Shown in pieces: positions 18,785 to 28,391 of a stretch of DNA of 64,000 nucleotides; within the stretch, counting starts at the first letter, position 1, and each line of letters opens with the position of its first letter. A program made the position numbers and the translations under genes. The notes under the pieces were generated by a model, which was not told the origin of the DNA, did not search any database, and saw nothing but the letters and a program-made list of their open reading frames with translations. Origin of the DNA: Hyphomicrobiaceae bacterium (lineage in GTDB: Bacteria; Pseudomonadota; Alphaproteobacteria; Rhizobiales; Hyphomicrobiaceae); contig JACKJI010000001.1 of assembly GCA_020638035.1 (NCBI GenBank), positions 62,001 to 126,000 of the forward strand, in the 5' to 3' direction.

Positions 18785-19153
18785 ATGGACGATCACCAAA
18801 GCTGCTCAATTGCGCCGATTATTCCACTCGCAGGCGAAAGCAACGTGTTGGCAAAGCTGAAGGGCTACTCGTCGGCGGAAGACTTCTTCCACGGGCTAGG
18901 CGTTGCCTATGATCCAGCGAAGCTATCGGTCATGCGCCTGCATGTCCTGAAGCGGATGGGTGAGTACATCAGCGGCGACGATCTCGACGACCTGCCCGAC
19001 CGCGTGGTCGTTGCGCGCTGTCGCTCATACCTGGAACGTGCCTACGAGGACTTCTTGCAGTCAGGTCCACTCGATCAGCGCGTCTTCAAGGTGCTGAAGG
19101 ACGCCGTGGCGCCTCCAGGTCAGACATTCGTCGCCCTCGACGAGTTGGAGTGA
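18785..19153 (+). CDS. nifW: NifW, nitrogenase-protective protein
   Basis: 122 residues with the NifW pattern: LKGYSSAEDFFHGLGVAYDP, VMRLHVLKRMGEYI and RSYLERAYEDFLQSGPLDQRVFKVL. NifW associates with MoFe protein during maturation or O2 protection. Last gene before a hairpin terminator. Confidence 0.93.
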   Translation: MDDHQSCSIAPIIPLAGESNVLAKLKGYSSAEDFFHGLGVAYDPAKLSVMRLHVLKRMGEYISGDDLDDLPDRVVVARCRSYLERAYEDFLQSGPLDQRVFKVLKDAVAPPGQTFVALDELE

Positions 19154-19202
19154 CAATCACCACAGGATCGCTGCGTCAACATCACTGCAAATGCCGGCCT
19201 GA

Positions 19203-19239
19203 TGCGCCACCGAAACCGATCGGTGGCGCAGCGCATTTT
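19203..19239 (+). terminator. Terminator after nifW
   Basis: A perfect 10-bp stem TGCGCCACCG / CGGTGGCGCA with an 8-base loop (19203-19230), followed by GCGCATTTTG. The T-run is short, but the position 50 bases after nifW and before the fixA promoter suits a terminator. Confidence 0.72.
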
Positions 19240-19257
19240 GTCCTCGACCAACGATCG

Positions 19258-19383
19258 TGTCGGGTTCCAGACAAGGCGCGAAATTGTTGGTTGTCGGGCA
19301 GCGCCGGCTCAACCGCGGCATGCACACAACCCCATGAAATAACGAGACTATATGCCTTCCCTGCGGGATGGCACAGGGCTTGC
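19258..19383 (+). promoter_or_regulatory. NifA site plus sigma-54 promoter of fixABCX
   Basis: TGT-N10-ACA at 19258-19273 and an exact TGGCAC-N5-TTGC at 19369-19383, about 96 bp apart. The in-frame fixA ATG at 19352 lies upstream of the promoter and cannot be the start. Confidence 0.91.
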
Positions 19384-19420
19384 GAAGCATAGACACAAGA
19401 GCAAGCCGAGGGTTCTTCCC

Positions 19421-20275
19421 ATGCACATTGTCGTTTGCCTCAAACAGGTTCCCGACTCCGCCCAGATCCGCGTTCATCCGGTTACCAACACGATCATGCG
19501 GCAGGGCGTGCCGACGATCATCAACCCCTATGACCTCTTCGCACTGGAGCAGGCCTTGCAGCTGCGCGATACGCACGGCGGGGAGGTGACGGTGCTGACG
19601 ATGGGGCCGCCGATGGCAGAGGACAGCCTGCGCAAGGCTCTCACCTTCGGCGCGGATCGTGCCGTTCTTCTTACCGACCGTTTCTTCGCCGGCTCCGATA
19701 CGCTCGCCACCTCGTTCGCGCTGTCCTCGGCGATCAAGAAGATCTCCGAGACGTGGGGCACACCCGAGATCGTATTCACCGGAAAGCAGACGATCGATGG
19801 CGACACAGCCCAGGTCGGTCCCGGCATCGCACGTCGGCTCGACCTCAACCAACTGACCTATGTGGCACGTATCGCTGAAATCGATCTTACTGAGCAGACC
19901 GCAACGGTGGAGCGGCGCTCAGAAGGTGGCGTGCAGACGCTGAAGACTAACCTGCCCTGCCTCATCACCATGCTGGAAGGCACCAACACGATGCGCCGCG
20001 GATCGATGCCGGATGCATTGCGTGCGGCACGCGCGGAAGTCGTGAAGTGGACGGCAGCCGACGCCGGCATCACCGACCTGACGAAATGCGGATTGAAGGG
20101 ATCGCCGACCGTGGTCAAGCGGGTGTTCGCGCCGACACCACGCTCGGAGCGCGCTCAGCTCATCGATCTTGCCGGCCTGTCGAACGACGAGATCGGCGAG
20201 AAGCTGATGGCGGAAATCTTCGCAAGACAGCCGGGACTGGAAGCTGAACTCGAGAAGACCGCAGCCGGGTATTAG
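19421..20275 (+). CDS. fixA: FixA, electron-transfer flavoprotein beta-type subunit
   Basis: 284 residues of the ETF-beta family ([36 protein letters not shown]; a [16 protein letters not shown] nucleotide-binding segment). With FixB, FixC and FixX it forms an electron-bifurcating complex that uses NADH to reduce quinone and low-potential ferredoxin or flavodoxin for nitrogenase. Start 19421 lies downstream of the mapped -12 box and has GAGGG about 8 bases upstream. Confidence 0.95.
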   Translation: MHIVVCLKQVPDSAQIRVHPVTNTIMRQGVPTIINPYDLFALEQALQLRDTHGGEVTVLTMGPPMAEDSLRKALTFGADRAVLLTDRFFAGSDTLATSFALSSAIKKISETWGTPEIVFTGKQTIDGDTAQVGPGIARRLDLNQLTYVARIAEIDLTEQTATVERRSEGGVQTLKTNLPCLITMLEGTNTMRRGSMPDALRAARAEVVKWTAADAGITDLTKCGLKGSPTVVKRVFAPTPRSERAQLIDLAGLSNDEIGEKLMAEIFARQPGLEAELEKTAAGY

Positions 20276-20301
20276 GCAAGCGCGCAAAGGAGAGAGCGGA
20301 C

Positions 20302-21405
20302 ATGAGCAACGATGCCACCGTGAAGACACCTGCGCCGCAAGGCGGACGCGCCGGCATGAAGAAAGAGCTGTCGGAGGAGTTCAAGGCCTACAAACACGTC
20401 TGGGTCTTCGTCGAACTCGAACGCGGCGAAGTGCACCCGGTCTCCTGGGAGCTACTGGGAGAGGGACGAAAGCTCGCCGACAAGCTCGGCGTCGAACTGG
20501 CGGGCGTCGTCATCGGCGCGCCTGGCGAAGCAATAAAGGTCGCAGCCGCCGAAGCCTTCGCCTACGGTGCCGACGTCGCCTATCTCGTGCAGCACGAGGC
20601 GCTCGCCGACTACCGCAACGATCCCTACACGCGCGTCTTCACGGAACTCGTCAAGACCTACAAGCCCGAGATCCTGTTGCTGGGCGCGACCACGCTTGGA
20701 CGCGATCTCGCCGGCTCGGTCGCAACCACGCTGCTGACGGGCCTCACCGCGGATTCCACCGAGCTTGCCGTCGATGCCGACGGCTCACTGGCGGCGACAC
20801 GGCCCACCTTTGGCGGCTCCCTCCTCTGCACGATCTACACCCTGAACTATCGCCCGCAGATGGCGACGGTTCGACCGCGAGTCATGGCCATGCCGGAGCG
20901 GCGGGACGATCGCATTGGCCGCGTCGTCGAGGTAGCACCCAACCTCGTCGAGAATGACATCGTAACGAAGGTTTTGTCGTTCTTGCCCGACCGCGAGAGC
21001 GCCAAGTCCAGCCTCGCTTACGCCGACATCGTCGTCGCGGGTGGCATCGGCCTGCAATCGGCCGACAACTTCCAGCACGTCAAGGCGCTGGCAGAGGTCC
21101 TGGGCGGCGAATACGGTTGCTCGCGTCCCGTGGTGCAGAAAGGCTGGGTGCCAGTCGACCGGCAGATCGGCCAGACCGGCAAGACCATCCGACCGAAACT
21201 CTATATCGCCGCTGGAATCTCTGGCGCGATCCAGCATCGCGTTGGCGTCGAGGGCGCCGATCTCATCGTCGCAATTAACACCGACAAGAACGCGCCGATC
21301 TTCGACTTCGCCCACATGGGCTTGGTCGGTGACGCCACCCTCATTCTTCCCGCACTCACCCGCGCGTTCCGCGCACGTCTCAGCGTCAACAGGCTGGCAA
21401 GCTGA
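20302..21405 (+). CDS. fixB: FixB, electron-transfer flavoprotein alpha-type subunit
   Basis: 367 residues. The ETF-alpha FAD domain is clear at the C-terminus: [39 protein letters not shown] and [30 protein letters not shown] lies 9 bases before ATG 20302. It is 26 bases downstream of fixA in one operon. Confidence 0.95.
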   Translation: MSNDATVKTPAPQGGRAGMKKELSEEFKAYKHVWVFVELERGEVHPVSWELLGEGRKLADKLGVELAGVVIGAPGEAIKVAAAEAFAYGADVAYLVQHEALADYRNDPYTRVFTELVKTYKPEILLLGATTLGRDLAGSVATTLLTGLTADSTELAVDADGSLAATRPTFGGSLLCTIYTLNYRPQMATVRPRVMAMPERRDDRIGRVVEVAPNLVENDIVTKVLSFLPDRESAKSSLAYADIVVAGGIGLQSADNFQHVKALAEVLGGEYGCSRPVVQKGWVPVDRQIGQTGKTIRPKLYIAAGISGAIQHRVGVEGADLIVAINTDKNAPIFDFAHMGLVGDATLILPALTRAFRARLSVNRLAS

Positions 21406-21416
21406 AGGGGTTCACC

Positions 21417-22718
21417 ATGATCGAGGAGAGATTTGATGCCATCGTGGTTGGTGCGGGACCCGCAGGCAATGCTTGTGCGCTGACGCTTGCCCAGCGCGGC
21501 TTGAAGGTCCTGCAGCTCGAGCGCGGCGAGTATCCCGGCTCCAAGAACGTGCAGGGGGCGATCCTCTATTCCGATGCGCTGGAGCAGCTCATTCCTGACT
21601 TCCGCGAGGATGCTCCGCTAGAACGGCATATCATCGAGCAGCGGTTGTGGATGATGGACGATCGCTCGACGACGGCGATGCAGTATCGCTCCGACGATTT
21701 CAACGAGGAAAAACCCAATCGCTACACGATTATCCGCGCACAGTTCGACAAGTGGTTCTCCAAGCGCGTGCAGGCCGCCGGTGCGCTCGTCATCTGCGAG
21801 ACCACCGTCACCGAACTCGTGCAGGACGACAACGGCCGCGTCATCGGCGTCAGAACCGATCGCGAAGGCGGCTTCATCAAGGCCGATGTGGTGGTACTTG
21901 CCGAAGGCGTGAACGGACTGCTTGGAGCGCGAGCCGGTTTGCGCGAGGTGCCCGCGCCCAAGACCGTCGCCCTCGCCGTCAAGGAGATGCACTTCCTGCC
22001 GCAGGAGACGATCGAATCTCGTTTCAACCTGAAGGGAGATGAAGGCGTCGTCATCGAGGCCGCTGGAACGATCACTAACGGGATGACCGGTACGGCCTTC
22101 ATCTACACGAACAAGGAATCGCTCGCCGTGGGCATCGGCTGCCTGATCTCGGATTTCGCGGAGACCGGAGAGACGCCTTATGGACTGCTTGAACGCTTTA
22201 AGTCGCATCCCTCTGCAATGCCGCTCCTCATGGGCTCAGAGGTCAAGGAATATGCCGCGCACATGATCCCGGAGGGAGGCTATCGCGCGATACCCAAGCT
22301 GTTCGGTGACGGATGGCTTGTGGTCGGCGATGCCGGCCAGTTCGTCAACGCCGTTCATCGTGAAGGCTCCAATCTCGCAATGACGACCGGCCGCATCGCC
22401 GCCGAGACGATCGCGCAGATCAAGACGCGGCGTGATCCCATGACGGCCGAGAACTTGTCCGTCTACAAGAAGAAGCTCGACCAGTCATTCGTGATGAAGG
22501 ACTTGAAGAAGTACAAGAACCTGCCGCACGCGCTCGAAAACAAGCACTTGTTCACGACCTACCCGCAACTTCTGTCGAGCGCGATGCAGACTTGGTTCCG
22601 CGTCGACGGCGTCGACAAGAAGGCCAAGGAAAACGCCATTGTGAAATCATTCTTCTCCGCGCGTCGTTTCACGGGTCTGCTGAGCGATGCGCTGTCGATG
22701 GCACGGGGTTGGCGGTGA
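21417..22718 (+). CDS. fixC: FixC, ETF-quinone oxidoreductase-like flavoprotein
   Basis: 433 residues with an N-terminal FAD-binding motif [16 protein letters not shown] and the [19 protein letters not shown] segment of the ETF-QO family. It transfers electrons to the quinone pool in the FixABCX complex. It starts 11 bases after fixB with AAGGGG upstream. Confidence 0.95.
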   Translation: MIEERFDAIVVGAGPAGNACALTLAQRGLKVLQLERGEYPGSKNVQGAILYSDALEQLIPDFREDAPLERHIIEQRLWMMDDRSTTAMQYRSDDFNEEKPNRYTIIRAQFDKWFSKRVQAAGALVICETTVTELVQDDNGRVIGVRTDREGGFIKADVVVLAEGVNGLLGARAGLREVPAPKTVALAVKEMHFLPQETIESRFNLKGDEGVVIEAAGTITNGMTGTAFIYTNKESLAVGIGCLISDFAETGETPYGLLERFKSHPSAMPLLMGSEVKEYAAHMIPEGGYRAIPKLFGDGWLVVGDAGQFVNAVHREGSNLAMTTGRIAAETIAQIKTRRDPMTAENLSVYKKKLDQSFVMKDLKKYKNLPHALENKHLFTTYPQLLSSAMQTWFRVDGVDKKAKENAIVKSFFSARRFTGLLSDALSMARGWR

Positions 22719-22793
22719 AGAAACATTCGACGGCCTGCCACGAGGCAACGTGACGCCTCATCCAAAATGCAGCACATGATTGAGGAGATCGAC

Positions 22794-23093
22794 ATGGCCA
22801 GTGCACAACCATCGGTCCGCGTTGAGGACAAGCTCTATCAGAACCGTTATCTGGTCGACACGGGAAGACCACACATCAAGGTGCTGCCGCACGAGGTGCC
22901 ATCTCCTGCCCTGATGGCACTTACCAAGGTCTGCCCTGCGGGCTGCTATGCCCTCAACGACTCCGGCCAGGTCGAGATCACGCCGGACGGCTGCATGGAA
23001 TGCGGCACGTGTCGGGTAATTGCCGAGACGACGGGCGAGATCGAGTGGAATTACCCGCGCGGCGGCTTCGGAGTCCTGTTCAAGTTCGGGTAG
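22794..23093 (+). CDS. fixX: FixX, ferredoxin-like subunit
   Basis: 99 residues with CPAGCY and CMECGTCRV cysteine motifs and the FixX ending [15 protein letters not shown] 22794 has GAGGAG (22782-22787) 6 bases upstream and gives the usual length. It completes the bifurcating FixABCX complex. Confidence 0.94.
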   Translation: MASAQPSVRVEDKLYQNRYLVDTGRPHIKVLPHEVPSPALMALTKVCPAGCYALNDSGQVEITPDGCMECGTCRVIAETTGEIEWNYPRGGFGVLFKFG

Positions 23094-23131
23094 CTGACGG
23101 GCCCACAGACGGCACAACGAGACGCTGTGCG

Positions 23132-23151
23132 GTCGGGCGCATATGCCCGAC
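23132..23151 (+). terminator. Short GC-rich hairpin after fixX
   Basis: Arms GTCGGGC (23132-23138) and GCCCGAC (23145-23151) pair perfectly around a 6-base loop, 38 bases after fixX. There is no real T-run, so termination is only possible. Confidence 0.4.
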
Positions 23152-23191
23152 TTGTAGAAGCTCAACCGTTGGCGATATTTCCCTACAGTAC

Positions 23192-23230
23192 GTAGCTCTT
23201 GCTGAGCTACTGCGCATCTTAGCTCAGCAA
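23192..23230 (+). promoter_or_regulatory. Two overlapping, mutually exclusive hairpins downstream of fixX
   Basis: Segment GAGCTA (23204-23209) can pair with GTAGCTC just upstream (23192-23198), or as part of the 11-base arm TTGCTGAGCTA (23199-23209) with TAGCTCAGCAA (23220-23230). The two structures exclude each other, as in attenuators. No leader peptide or target gene is evident, since the next gene starts about 690 bases later. Confidence 0.5.
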
Positions 23231-23922
23231 CGTTCGGAGCCCTGACCCGTTCCGATCAACATGAAGGATGCGATGGCCGCAGACCCTACCCGGTGTGCTC
23301 AACACTGCAGCCTTCGCTTTCCGAACCATTTCCACGCAAGCGATCATCACACCATCATCGCCAAGAACCGCTTGGGCCAGCATTTGCACCCCACGCTCGT
23401 TTGCTCGCCAACCCTCTGATGGCGGAAACTGCGCGCGACATGAAGGTCGCCAGGTTTGCGATGAACCGACACCGACCGTGCCTGCGTCAACGCTATGGCC
23501 GCCAATACGAGAGACAGTACCGCCCCATGTCGTGCATCTGACCGGCACGGCCTTGAGAAAATCCCTACCCCATGCCCACCACAACAACGCCACCGCCACG
23601 AAGACGGTGACGAGCGGCGCGCATTAGCCGTCCTGTGACAGCTCGCAGGGATGGCTGGCGCATGGCAGCGATATTGGGCTAAAGTTGAAAAGTCGGTCGA
23701 GCATCGATGGCGGGGTGCGCAGACACGCCCCTGGCGCAGGTTCGTTGCCGTTTTAAAACAATAAGCAAAAAAAGCAAGCAAAATGAACATCTTGAGTTCG
23801 GTGACAGGGAGCGGTCGGTGGCTCTGCGGGCACGCTAATCCGATGGCTTGGAGTCCCCTGCGAGCGTGTTCCGATTCGATGGGCGCAGGACCGATAAGCC
23901 CTTGCGGAGCGCTAGGGCGGCA
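23231..23922. other. Gene-poor stretch before the response regulator
   Basis: About 690 bases without a convincing gene. Reading frames on both strands here are low-complexity translations with no recognisable motif and no ribosome site. An AT-rich patch at about 23750-23785 probably belongs to the promoter region of the following regulator gene. Confidence 0.5.
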
Positions 23923-24612
23923 ATGACCTTATTTGGCGACAAGTCTTGCACTGCGGGCAGCACGCGCCCGGCGGTGGTAATCGCTGACCGCAATCCGGTC
24001 GTCCGTGCCGGGTTGCAGGATTTCCTGTCAAGGGACGGACGCTATGCCGTGGCGCCCGCAGTGGAGACCGGCAACGCATTCGTGGAACTGTGCCAGAAGC
24101 AACCTGTTTGCGTTGGCGTCGTCGGATGGACGCTACCCGACATGTCGGCGCTTGATCTGCTCGAAGTGGTGAAGCGGCGCCAGCTCGGCGCACGGCTCAT
24201 TATCTACGCGAACGATGACAACGTCGATGCACTGCGCCAAGCGGTGCGGGCAGGTGCATGGGGCTTCATCTCGAAGAACGAGGACCCCGCCGCGCTCCTG
24301 GAAACGATTGCAACCGTTGCACGCGGCAGGTTGTGCCTGCCCTACATCGACATCGAGCGGCTGACAAGCGATCCGATCGACCTGCTGACAAAGCGTGAGA
24401 AGGAATTGCTCGGTGCTCTGGCCCAGGGCTGGACCAATCTGCAGATTGGCGCACGGTTCGGCATCTCGGGCAATACGGTGAAGTATCACCTCAAGAATCT
24501 CTACGACAAGCTCGGCGTGAAGAACCGCGCCATGGCCGTAGCGCTCTACATGTCGTCGCCCTCTGCGCCGCCAATGACTGCCGCGGCACATGCACAAGAC
24601 GACGACTGGTGA
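23923..24612 (+). CDS. LuxR/NarL-type response regulator with a degenerate receiver
   Basis: 229 residues from ATG 23923. The N-terminal half is a receiver domain (PAVVIADRNPVVRAGLQDFL). The usual phospho-acceptor Asp in the D-x-x-x-P motif is Gly68 (VVGWTLPDM), and the acidic pair is reduced to a single Asp22; the switch Lys (FISKNED) remains. The C-terminus is a LuxR-type helix-turn-helix (LTKREKELLGALAQGWTNLQ, then KYHLKNLYDKLGVKNR). It probably binds DNA without normal aspartyl phosphorylation. No histidine kinase is adjacent. It is convergent with the minus-strand dehydrogenase operon. Its link to fix or nif control is unknown. Confidence 0.85.
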   Translation: MTLFGDKSCTAGSTRPAVVIADRNPVVRAGLQDFLSRDGRYAVAPAVETGNAFVELCQKQPVCVGVVGWTLPDMSALDLLEVVKRRQLGARLIIYANDDNVDALRQAVRAGAWGFISKNEDPAALLETIATVARGRLCLPYIDIERLTSDPIDLLTKREKELLGALAQGWTNLQIGARFGISGNTVKYHLKNLYDKLGVKNRAMAVALYMSSPSAPPMTAAAHAQDDDW

Positions 24613-24792
24613 GCGGTGAGACACAACCAAGCGTCCCTGAAGACATGATCACGCTCTGAAGCATGCCCTGCTGGCACGCGCAGCTCTCCAGCCTCAACGG
24701 CCGGCAGCTGGACAGCCTCAAACCCCATATGACACGGGCCAACATTAAGTTTCAGAATGCGTCCCGCATCTGCCGGAACGGACCACACTCGA

Positions 24793-25809
24793 TCACGCAC
24801 CCGCAAGTGTGCGCAATTTCGCAAGCAGCGCAGTTGAGACTGCAATGCCACGAACATCGGCTTCGGCGCGCCGTGCGGCACGGGCACTACCCGGAATGCG
24901 AACCCCCTCATCTTCCGTCATGGCCGTTGCAATAGCGGCGATCCTTTCTGCAACATTCGCAGCTCCCCCAAACGCATTCGGGTCGAATACAATCAGCAGT
25001 TGGCCGACATCGGGAGGCGGTCCATCTCCGTCAAAAAAGGACGACGCGTCCTTGGACAAATTTGCGCCGACCAAAGCAGCCGCCAGCATTTCAACCATCA
25101 GCGACAACGCAGCACCTTTGGCGCCACCAATCGGCTCCAGCGTCCCTTTCAATGCCGCTGTCGGATCGGTCGTCGGATTGCCATCGGCATCTTTCGCCCA
25201 TCCTTCGGGAATAGGCTGTCCGTCCTGAGACGCCTTCAGGATTTTTCCGCGAGCGACTTCCGATAGGGCAAGGTCGATGATGATCGGGGCGGCATCCGGC
25301 ACAGGCGCGGCAAAGGCGATCGGGTTCGTGCCGAAGAGCGCTGCACGTCCGCCCCATGCGGCCATCGCTTTCGGAGTATTGGCAAACATCATTGCCATCA
25401 GGCCGTCGCTGGCAAAGCGCTCAATAGCGAGGCCCAATGCTCCGGCGTGGTGGGAGTTGTAGAAGCCGGCCGCAGCGATTCCGCAGTCGCGCGCTGCCGC
25501 GGCAATGACAGGGGCAGCCAGCTCGGCCGCAGGATAGAAAAAGCCATGCGCGACATCGATCATGACGACACCGGGACGAGACCGCCGAACGCTGGGCGTT
25601 GCCGCACCGTCGACTTTTCCTGTCCTCGCCTGCGCACAATAGCTGTCGATACGCGACAAGCCGTGACCACTCTGTCCGTCAACTTCTGCTTGAACAAGCG
25701 CACGTGCTGTCGACCGAGCCGCCGTTATGCCCGCACCTGCGTTTTCAAGAGCGCGGCTTACGAGAAGCTCAAGTTCTTTCTGGTCTAGTAGGATCGTGGC
25801 CAACGTCAC
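24793..25809 (-). CDS. Ldh-family (malate/L-lactate/sulfolactate) dehydrogenase, ComC-like
   Basis: 338 residues of the NAD(P)-dependent malate/L-lactate dehydrogenase family, which includes ComC ((R)-sulfolactate dehydrogenase). Family features: VDGQSGHGLSRIDSYC, GFYNSHHAGALG with the catalytic His, and GTNPIAFAAPVPDA. The GTG start overlaps the upstream gene's stop by 4 bases (GTGA). With an SlcC-like enzyme and SuyAB-like subunits in the same operon, a role in interconverting sulfolactate enantiomers through sulfopyruvate is likely, but malate or another 2-hydroxyacid cannot be ruled out. Confidence 0.78.
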   Translation of the reverse strand: MTLATILLDQKELELLVSRALENAGAGITAARSTARALVQAEVDGQSGHGLSRIDSYCAQARTGKVDGAATPSVRRSRPGVVMIDVAHGFFYPAAELAAPVIAAAARDCGIAAAGFYNSHHAGALGLAIERFASDGLMAMMFANTPKAMAAWGGRAALFGTNPIAFAAPVPDAAPIIIDLALSEVARGKILKASQDGQPIPEGWAKDADGNPTTDPTAALKGTLEPIGGAKGAALSLMVEMLAAALVGANLSKDASSFFDGDGPPPDVGQLLIVFDPNAFGGAANVAERIAAIATAMTEDEGVRIPGSARAARRAEADVRGIAVSTALLAKLRTLAGA

Positions 25810-26738
25810 ACCCCGGAAAGAACACGCAACACGTTGTCGACAGTGACTGCACTCGTGCGCGCATTCGACTCTACGGTAATACCGGCGATGTGAGGCGTCA
25901 GTATCACGTTGGACAACCCGGCAAACAATGCCCCGACACTCTCGGTGATCGGTTCCGTGGTAAAAACGTCTACCGCCGCTCCCGCCAATTGACCCGTGCG
26001 CAGGGCATGCGCAAGGGCCACTTCATCGACAACACCGCCACGTGCCGTATTGATAAGAATGGAACCTGTCTTCATCGCCGCCAGTTCGCCTTTGCCGATC
26101 AAATTGCGCGTCGTATCGGTCAGCGGGCAATGCAGGGTAACGACATCCGAAGTGGCGAGAAGGGTCTCCAGGTCGACCGCATTCACACCCGACACCGTCG
26201 TGCCTGGTTCGATTTTTGCATCATGACAGATCGTCTCAAAGCCCGCTGCCCGAGCGAGATCTGCGGTCACGCGACCGATCACACCGAAGCCGATGACACC
26301 CATTATGCGCGATTGTGCCTCACGCCCCTGCCCCATCTCGATGCGTGGCCATTCCCCCGAGGCAAGCTGCGCGCTCCCGAAATAGGCAGAGCCACGCAAG
26401 AGCATCAGTGCGGCAGCAAGGACATATTCCGCGACGGATCGGGCATTGACACCAAAGGCCGGCAGAACCGCGATACTGCGCCGTTCGCATTCAACAACAT
26501 CGATGTTGTCCAGCCCCACTCCGAGACGGCCGATCGCCCTGAGTTCCACTGCCGACTCCAGCACGTCTCTTGTCACTTCAGTGCGGTTGCGCACGATCAG
26601 TGCCTTCGCATCCCGGACCTGCGCCTTCAATTGCTCTGGCTTCTGCCAAAGGCTTTCATCAAGGAGCACATCGTAACGTGCGCGCAGACGCGCCACAGGC
26701 CCCAAATCGATGAACTCGGTAATGACAATGTCGGGCAT
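25806..26738 (-). CDS. D-isomer-type 2-hydroxyacid dehydrogenase, SlcC-like
   Basis: 310 residues. Rossmann motif GVIGFGVIGRV near residue 145; the catalytic Arg/Glu/His set appears in INTARGGVVDE and LTPHIAG. This family includes SlcC, the (S)-sulfolactate dehydrogenase, as well as glycerate and phosphoglycerate dehydrogenases. Overlaps its downstream partner by 4 bases and follows the tartrate-dehydratase-like gene by 3, so all belong to one operon. The sulfolactate assignment rests on context. Confidence 0.76.
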   Translation of the reverse strand: MPDIVITEFIDLGPVARLRARYDVLLDESLWQKPEQLKAQVRDAKALIVRNRTEVTRDVLESAVELRAIGRLGVGLDNIDVVECERRSIAVLPAFGVNARSVAEYVLAAALMLLRGSAYFGSAQLASGEWPRIEMGQGREAQSRIMGVIGFGVIGRVTADLARAAGFETICHDAKIEPGTTVSGVNAVDLETLLATSDVVTLHCPLTDTTRNLIGKGELAAMKTGSILINTARGGVVDEVALAHALRTGQLAGAAVDVFTTEPITESVGALFAGLSNVILTPHIAGITVESNARTSAVTVDNVLRVLSGV

Positions 26739-26741
26739 TGA

Positions 26742-27914
26742 TCAGGCCAGTTCCAGATATTTGCGCAGTTCGGCGAACATTACCGTCTTCAGCTCCATGC
26801 CGATTCCGGGCTCCTCCGGCAGACGCACATATCCGTCTGCGATCGTGATGTTGTCGGCAAAGCCCCCGTAGGGCTGAAAAACGCCCGGATAGGATTCCGA
26901 TCCGCCCAGTTGGAGTCCCGCCGCCATGTTGAGGGCCAGCTGATGACCGCCGTGCGGAATAAGGCGCCGCCGCGACCAGCCATGACGGTCGACGACGGCG
27001 AGAAAGCGCAAGTACTCGGTGAGACCGTAGGCGAGTGCGGGATCGAGCTGTATCCAATCTCGATCAGCGCGCATGCCACCGTAGCGTAGGAGGTTGCCGC
27101 CGTCGGTGGCTGAAAAGAGGTTCTCGCCGGTTGCCAGCGCGCCGGAATAGTGCTCGGCCAGAACGGCATTGAGCCTATAGTCAAGCGGATCGCCGGGCTC
27201 CTCGTACCAGAACAGCCCGTAAGGTTGCATCGCCCGTCCATAGGCAAGTGCGGTCTCCAGATCAAACCGGCCATTTGCATCGACAGCGACGCTAGCTCCA
27301 CTGCCGGTCACGCCAATAACCGCCTCGATGCGCCTGAGATCGACATCCATCGGCGCACCGCCGATCTTCATCTTGACGACCTTGTACCCCTGTTCCCGAT
27401 AGCCCTGCATCTCCGCAACGAGACTCTCAATCTCCTTGCCGGGATAGTAGTAACCGCCGCCTGGATAGACGAGGACATGCTCGTCAAATTGATTGTTGTT
27501 GAAGCGTTCGGAAAGCAGGCGCCATAGCGGCTTTTTCGCAATCTTCGCGACCGCATCCCAAACCGCCATGTCGAGTGCACCTGCAGCATGGGCACGATCG
27601 CCATGCCCACCCGGCTTTTCATTGGTCATGAATGTGCGCCAGATGGCGAAGGGATCGAGATTGCCGTTGGCCTCATCGACCAGACTTGCTGGGTCTGCAT
27701 TCAGAATTCGCGGGATGAACCGTTCGCGCAGAATGCCACCCTGGGCATAGCGCCCGTTCGACATGAATCCCAAACCGACGACAGGTCGGCCATCGCGAAC
27801 GACATCCGTCTCGACCGCAACGACCGATATGGTCATGTGCTCGAAGGAAATGACGGCATTGCGGATCTCAGAGGCTATCGGAGCGGTTGCCTCGCGGATG
27901 CATGTGATCTTCAT
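26742..27914 (-). CDS. Mandelate racemase/enolase superfamily dehydratase, D-tartrate dehydratase-like
   Basis: 390 residues. Catalytic features of the acid-sugar dehydratases: VVKMKIGGAP (K-x-K), VAVDANGRFD, FWYEEPGDP, ATGENLFSA and IPHGGHQLALN with the His. The overall pattern (SNGRYAQGGILRERF, NEKPGGHGDR, GGYYYPGKE, LLRYGGMRADRDWIQLD) closely recalls what I remember of Bradyrhizobium D-tartrate dehydratase, which makes oxaloacetate. An enolase-superfamily enzyme is unexpected in a sulfolactate operon, so the locus may serve tartrate, or both. Confidence 0.82.
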   Translation of the reverse strand: MKITCIREATAPIASEIRNAVISFEHMTISVVAVETDVVRDGRPVVGLGFMSNGRYAQGGILRERFIPRILNADPASLVDEANGNLDPFAIWRTFMTNEKPGGHGDRAHAAGALDMAVWDAVAKIAKKPLWRLLSERFNNNQFDEHVLVYPGGGYYYPGKEIESLVAEMQGYREQGYKVVKMKIGGAPMDVDLRRIEAVIGVTGSGASVAVDANGRFDLETALAYGRAMQPYGLFWYEEPGDPLDYRLNAVLAEHYSGALATGENLFSATDGGNLLRYGGMRADRDWIQLDPALAYGLTEYLRFLAVVDRHGWSRRRLIPHGGHQLALNMAAGLQLGGSESYPGVFQPYGGFADNITIADGYVRLPEEPGIGMELKTVMFAELRKYLELA

Positions 27915-27920
27915 GTGTGC

Positions 27921-28391
27921 TCAACCCTGGAATAGCCAGCCTCTGGGCAACGGCACCTGCAGCAGCCAACCGAATAGCCCGTAGAATCCGAAGACAATGA
28001 TCAAGCCCGCAAGGATGTAGATTGCTGCGCGCCGCAGCGTCCACGCATCAAACATTGCGATCATCATCAACAATCCGAAGCTTGCCAGCGCGACCGGAAC
28101 GAATCCGATCCATGGCATGGCAAATGCCGCTATCAGCATGACGGCAACGAATGCCAGGCGACGAGGCCAAGAACCCCGCTCCCACACTGTTGCGGCATCC
28201 GCACGCCCCATCAGCCAAACCGTGAGATAGACGGACGATACCGCGATCAGTCCCATTGCTACGGTTCGAGGGAAGACGGCCGAATCCGGATCCGCATAGC
28301 CAGTCGTATCGTAGATGGCGAAAGCTCCGAATCCTATGAGAAGGACCGCCATCGATGCGCCGCCGTAGTCGCGTTTCTGATCAGCGCTCAT
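27921..28391 (-). CDS. TctB-type small membrane subunit of a tripartite tricarboxylate transporter
   Basis: 156 residues with four hydrophobic segments (for example LIGFGAFAIYDTTGY, VAMGLIAVSSVYLTVWLMG, AFVAVMLIAAFAMPWI, AIYILAGLIIVFGFYGLFGW), the usual topology of TctB. It overlaps the tctA-like gene by 11 bases. Gene order here is C-A-B rather than the common C-B-A. Confidence 0.85.
   Translation of the reverse strand: MSADQKRDYGGASMAVLLIGFGAFAIYDTTGYADPDSAVFPRTVAMGLIAVSSVYLTVWLMGRADAATVWERGSWPRRLAFVAVMLIAAFAMPWIGFVPVALASFGLLMMIAMFDAWTLRRAAIYILAGLIIVFGFYGLFGWLLQVPLPRGWLFQG

Noticed and set aside
23219..23599. Possible small gene on the minus strand downstream of fixX
   Set aside because: No ribosome site, no hydrophobic or domain pattern, biased composition; treated as non-coding.
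25599..26741. 380-residue plus-strand frame opposite the dehydrogenase genes
   Set aside because: Arg/His/Cys-rich shadow of the SlcC-like and ComC-like genes on the minus strand.
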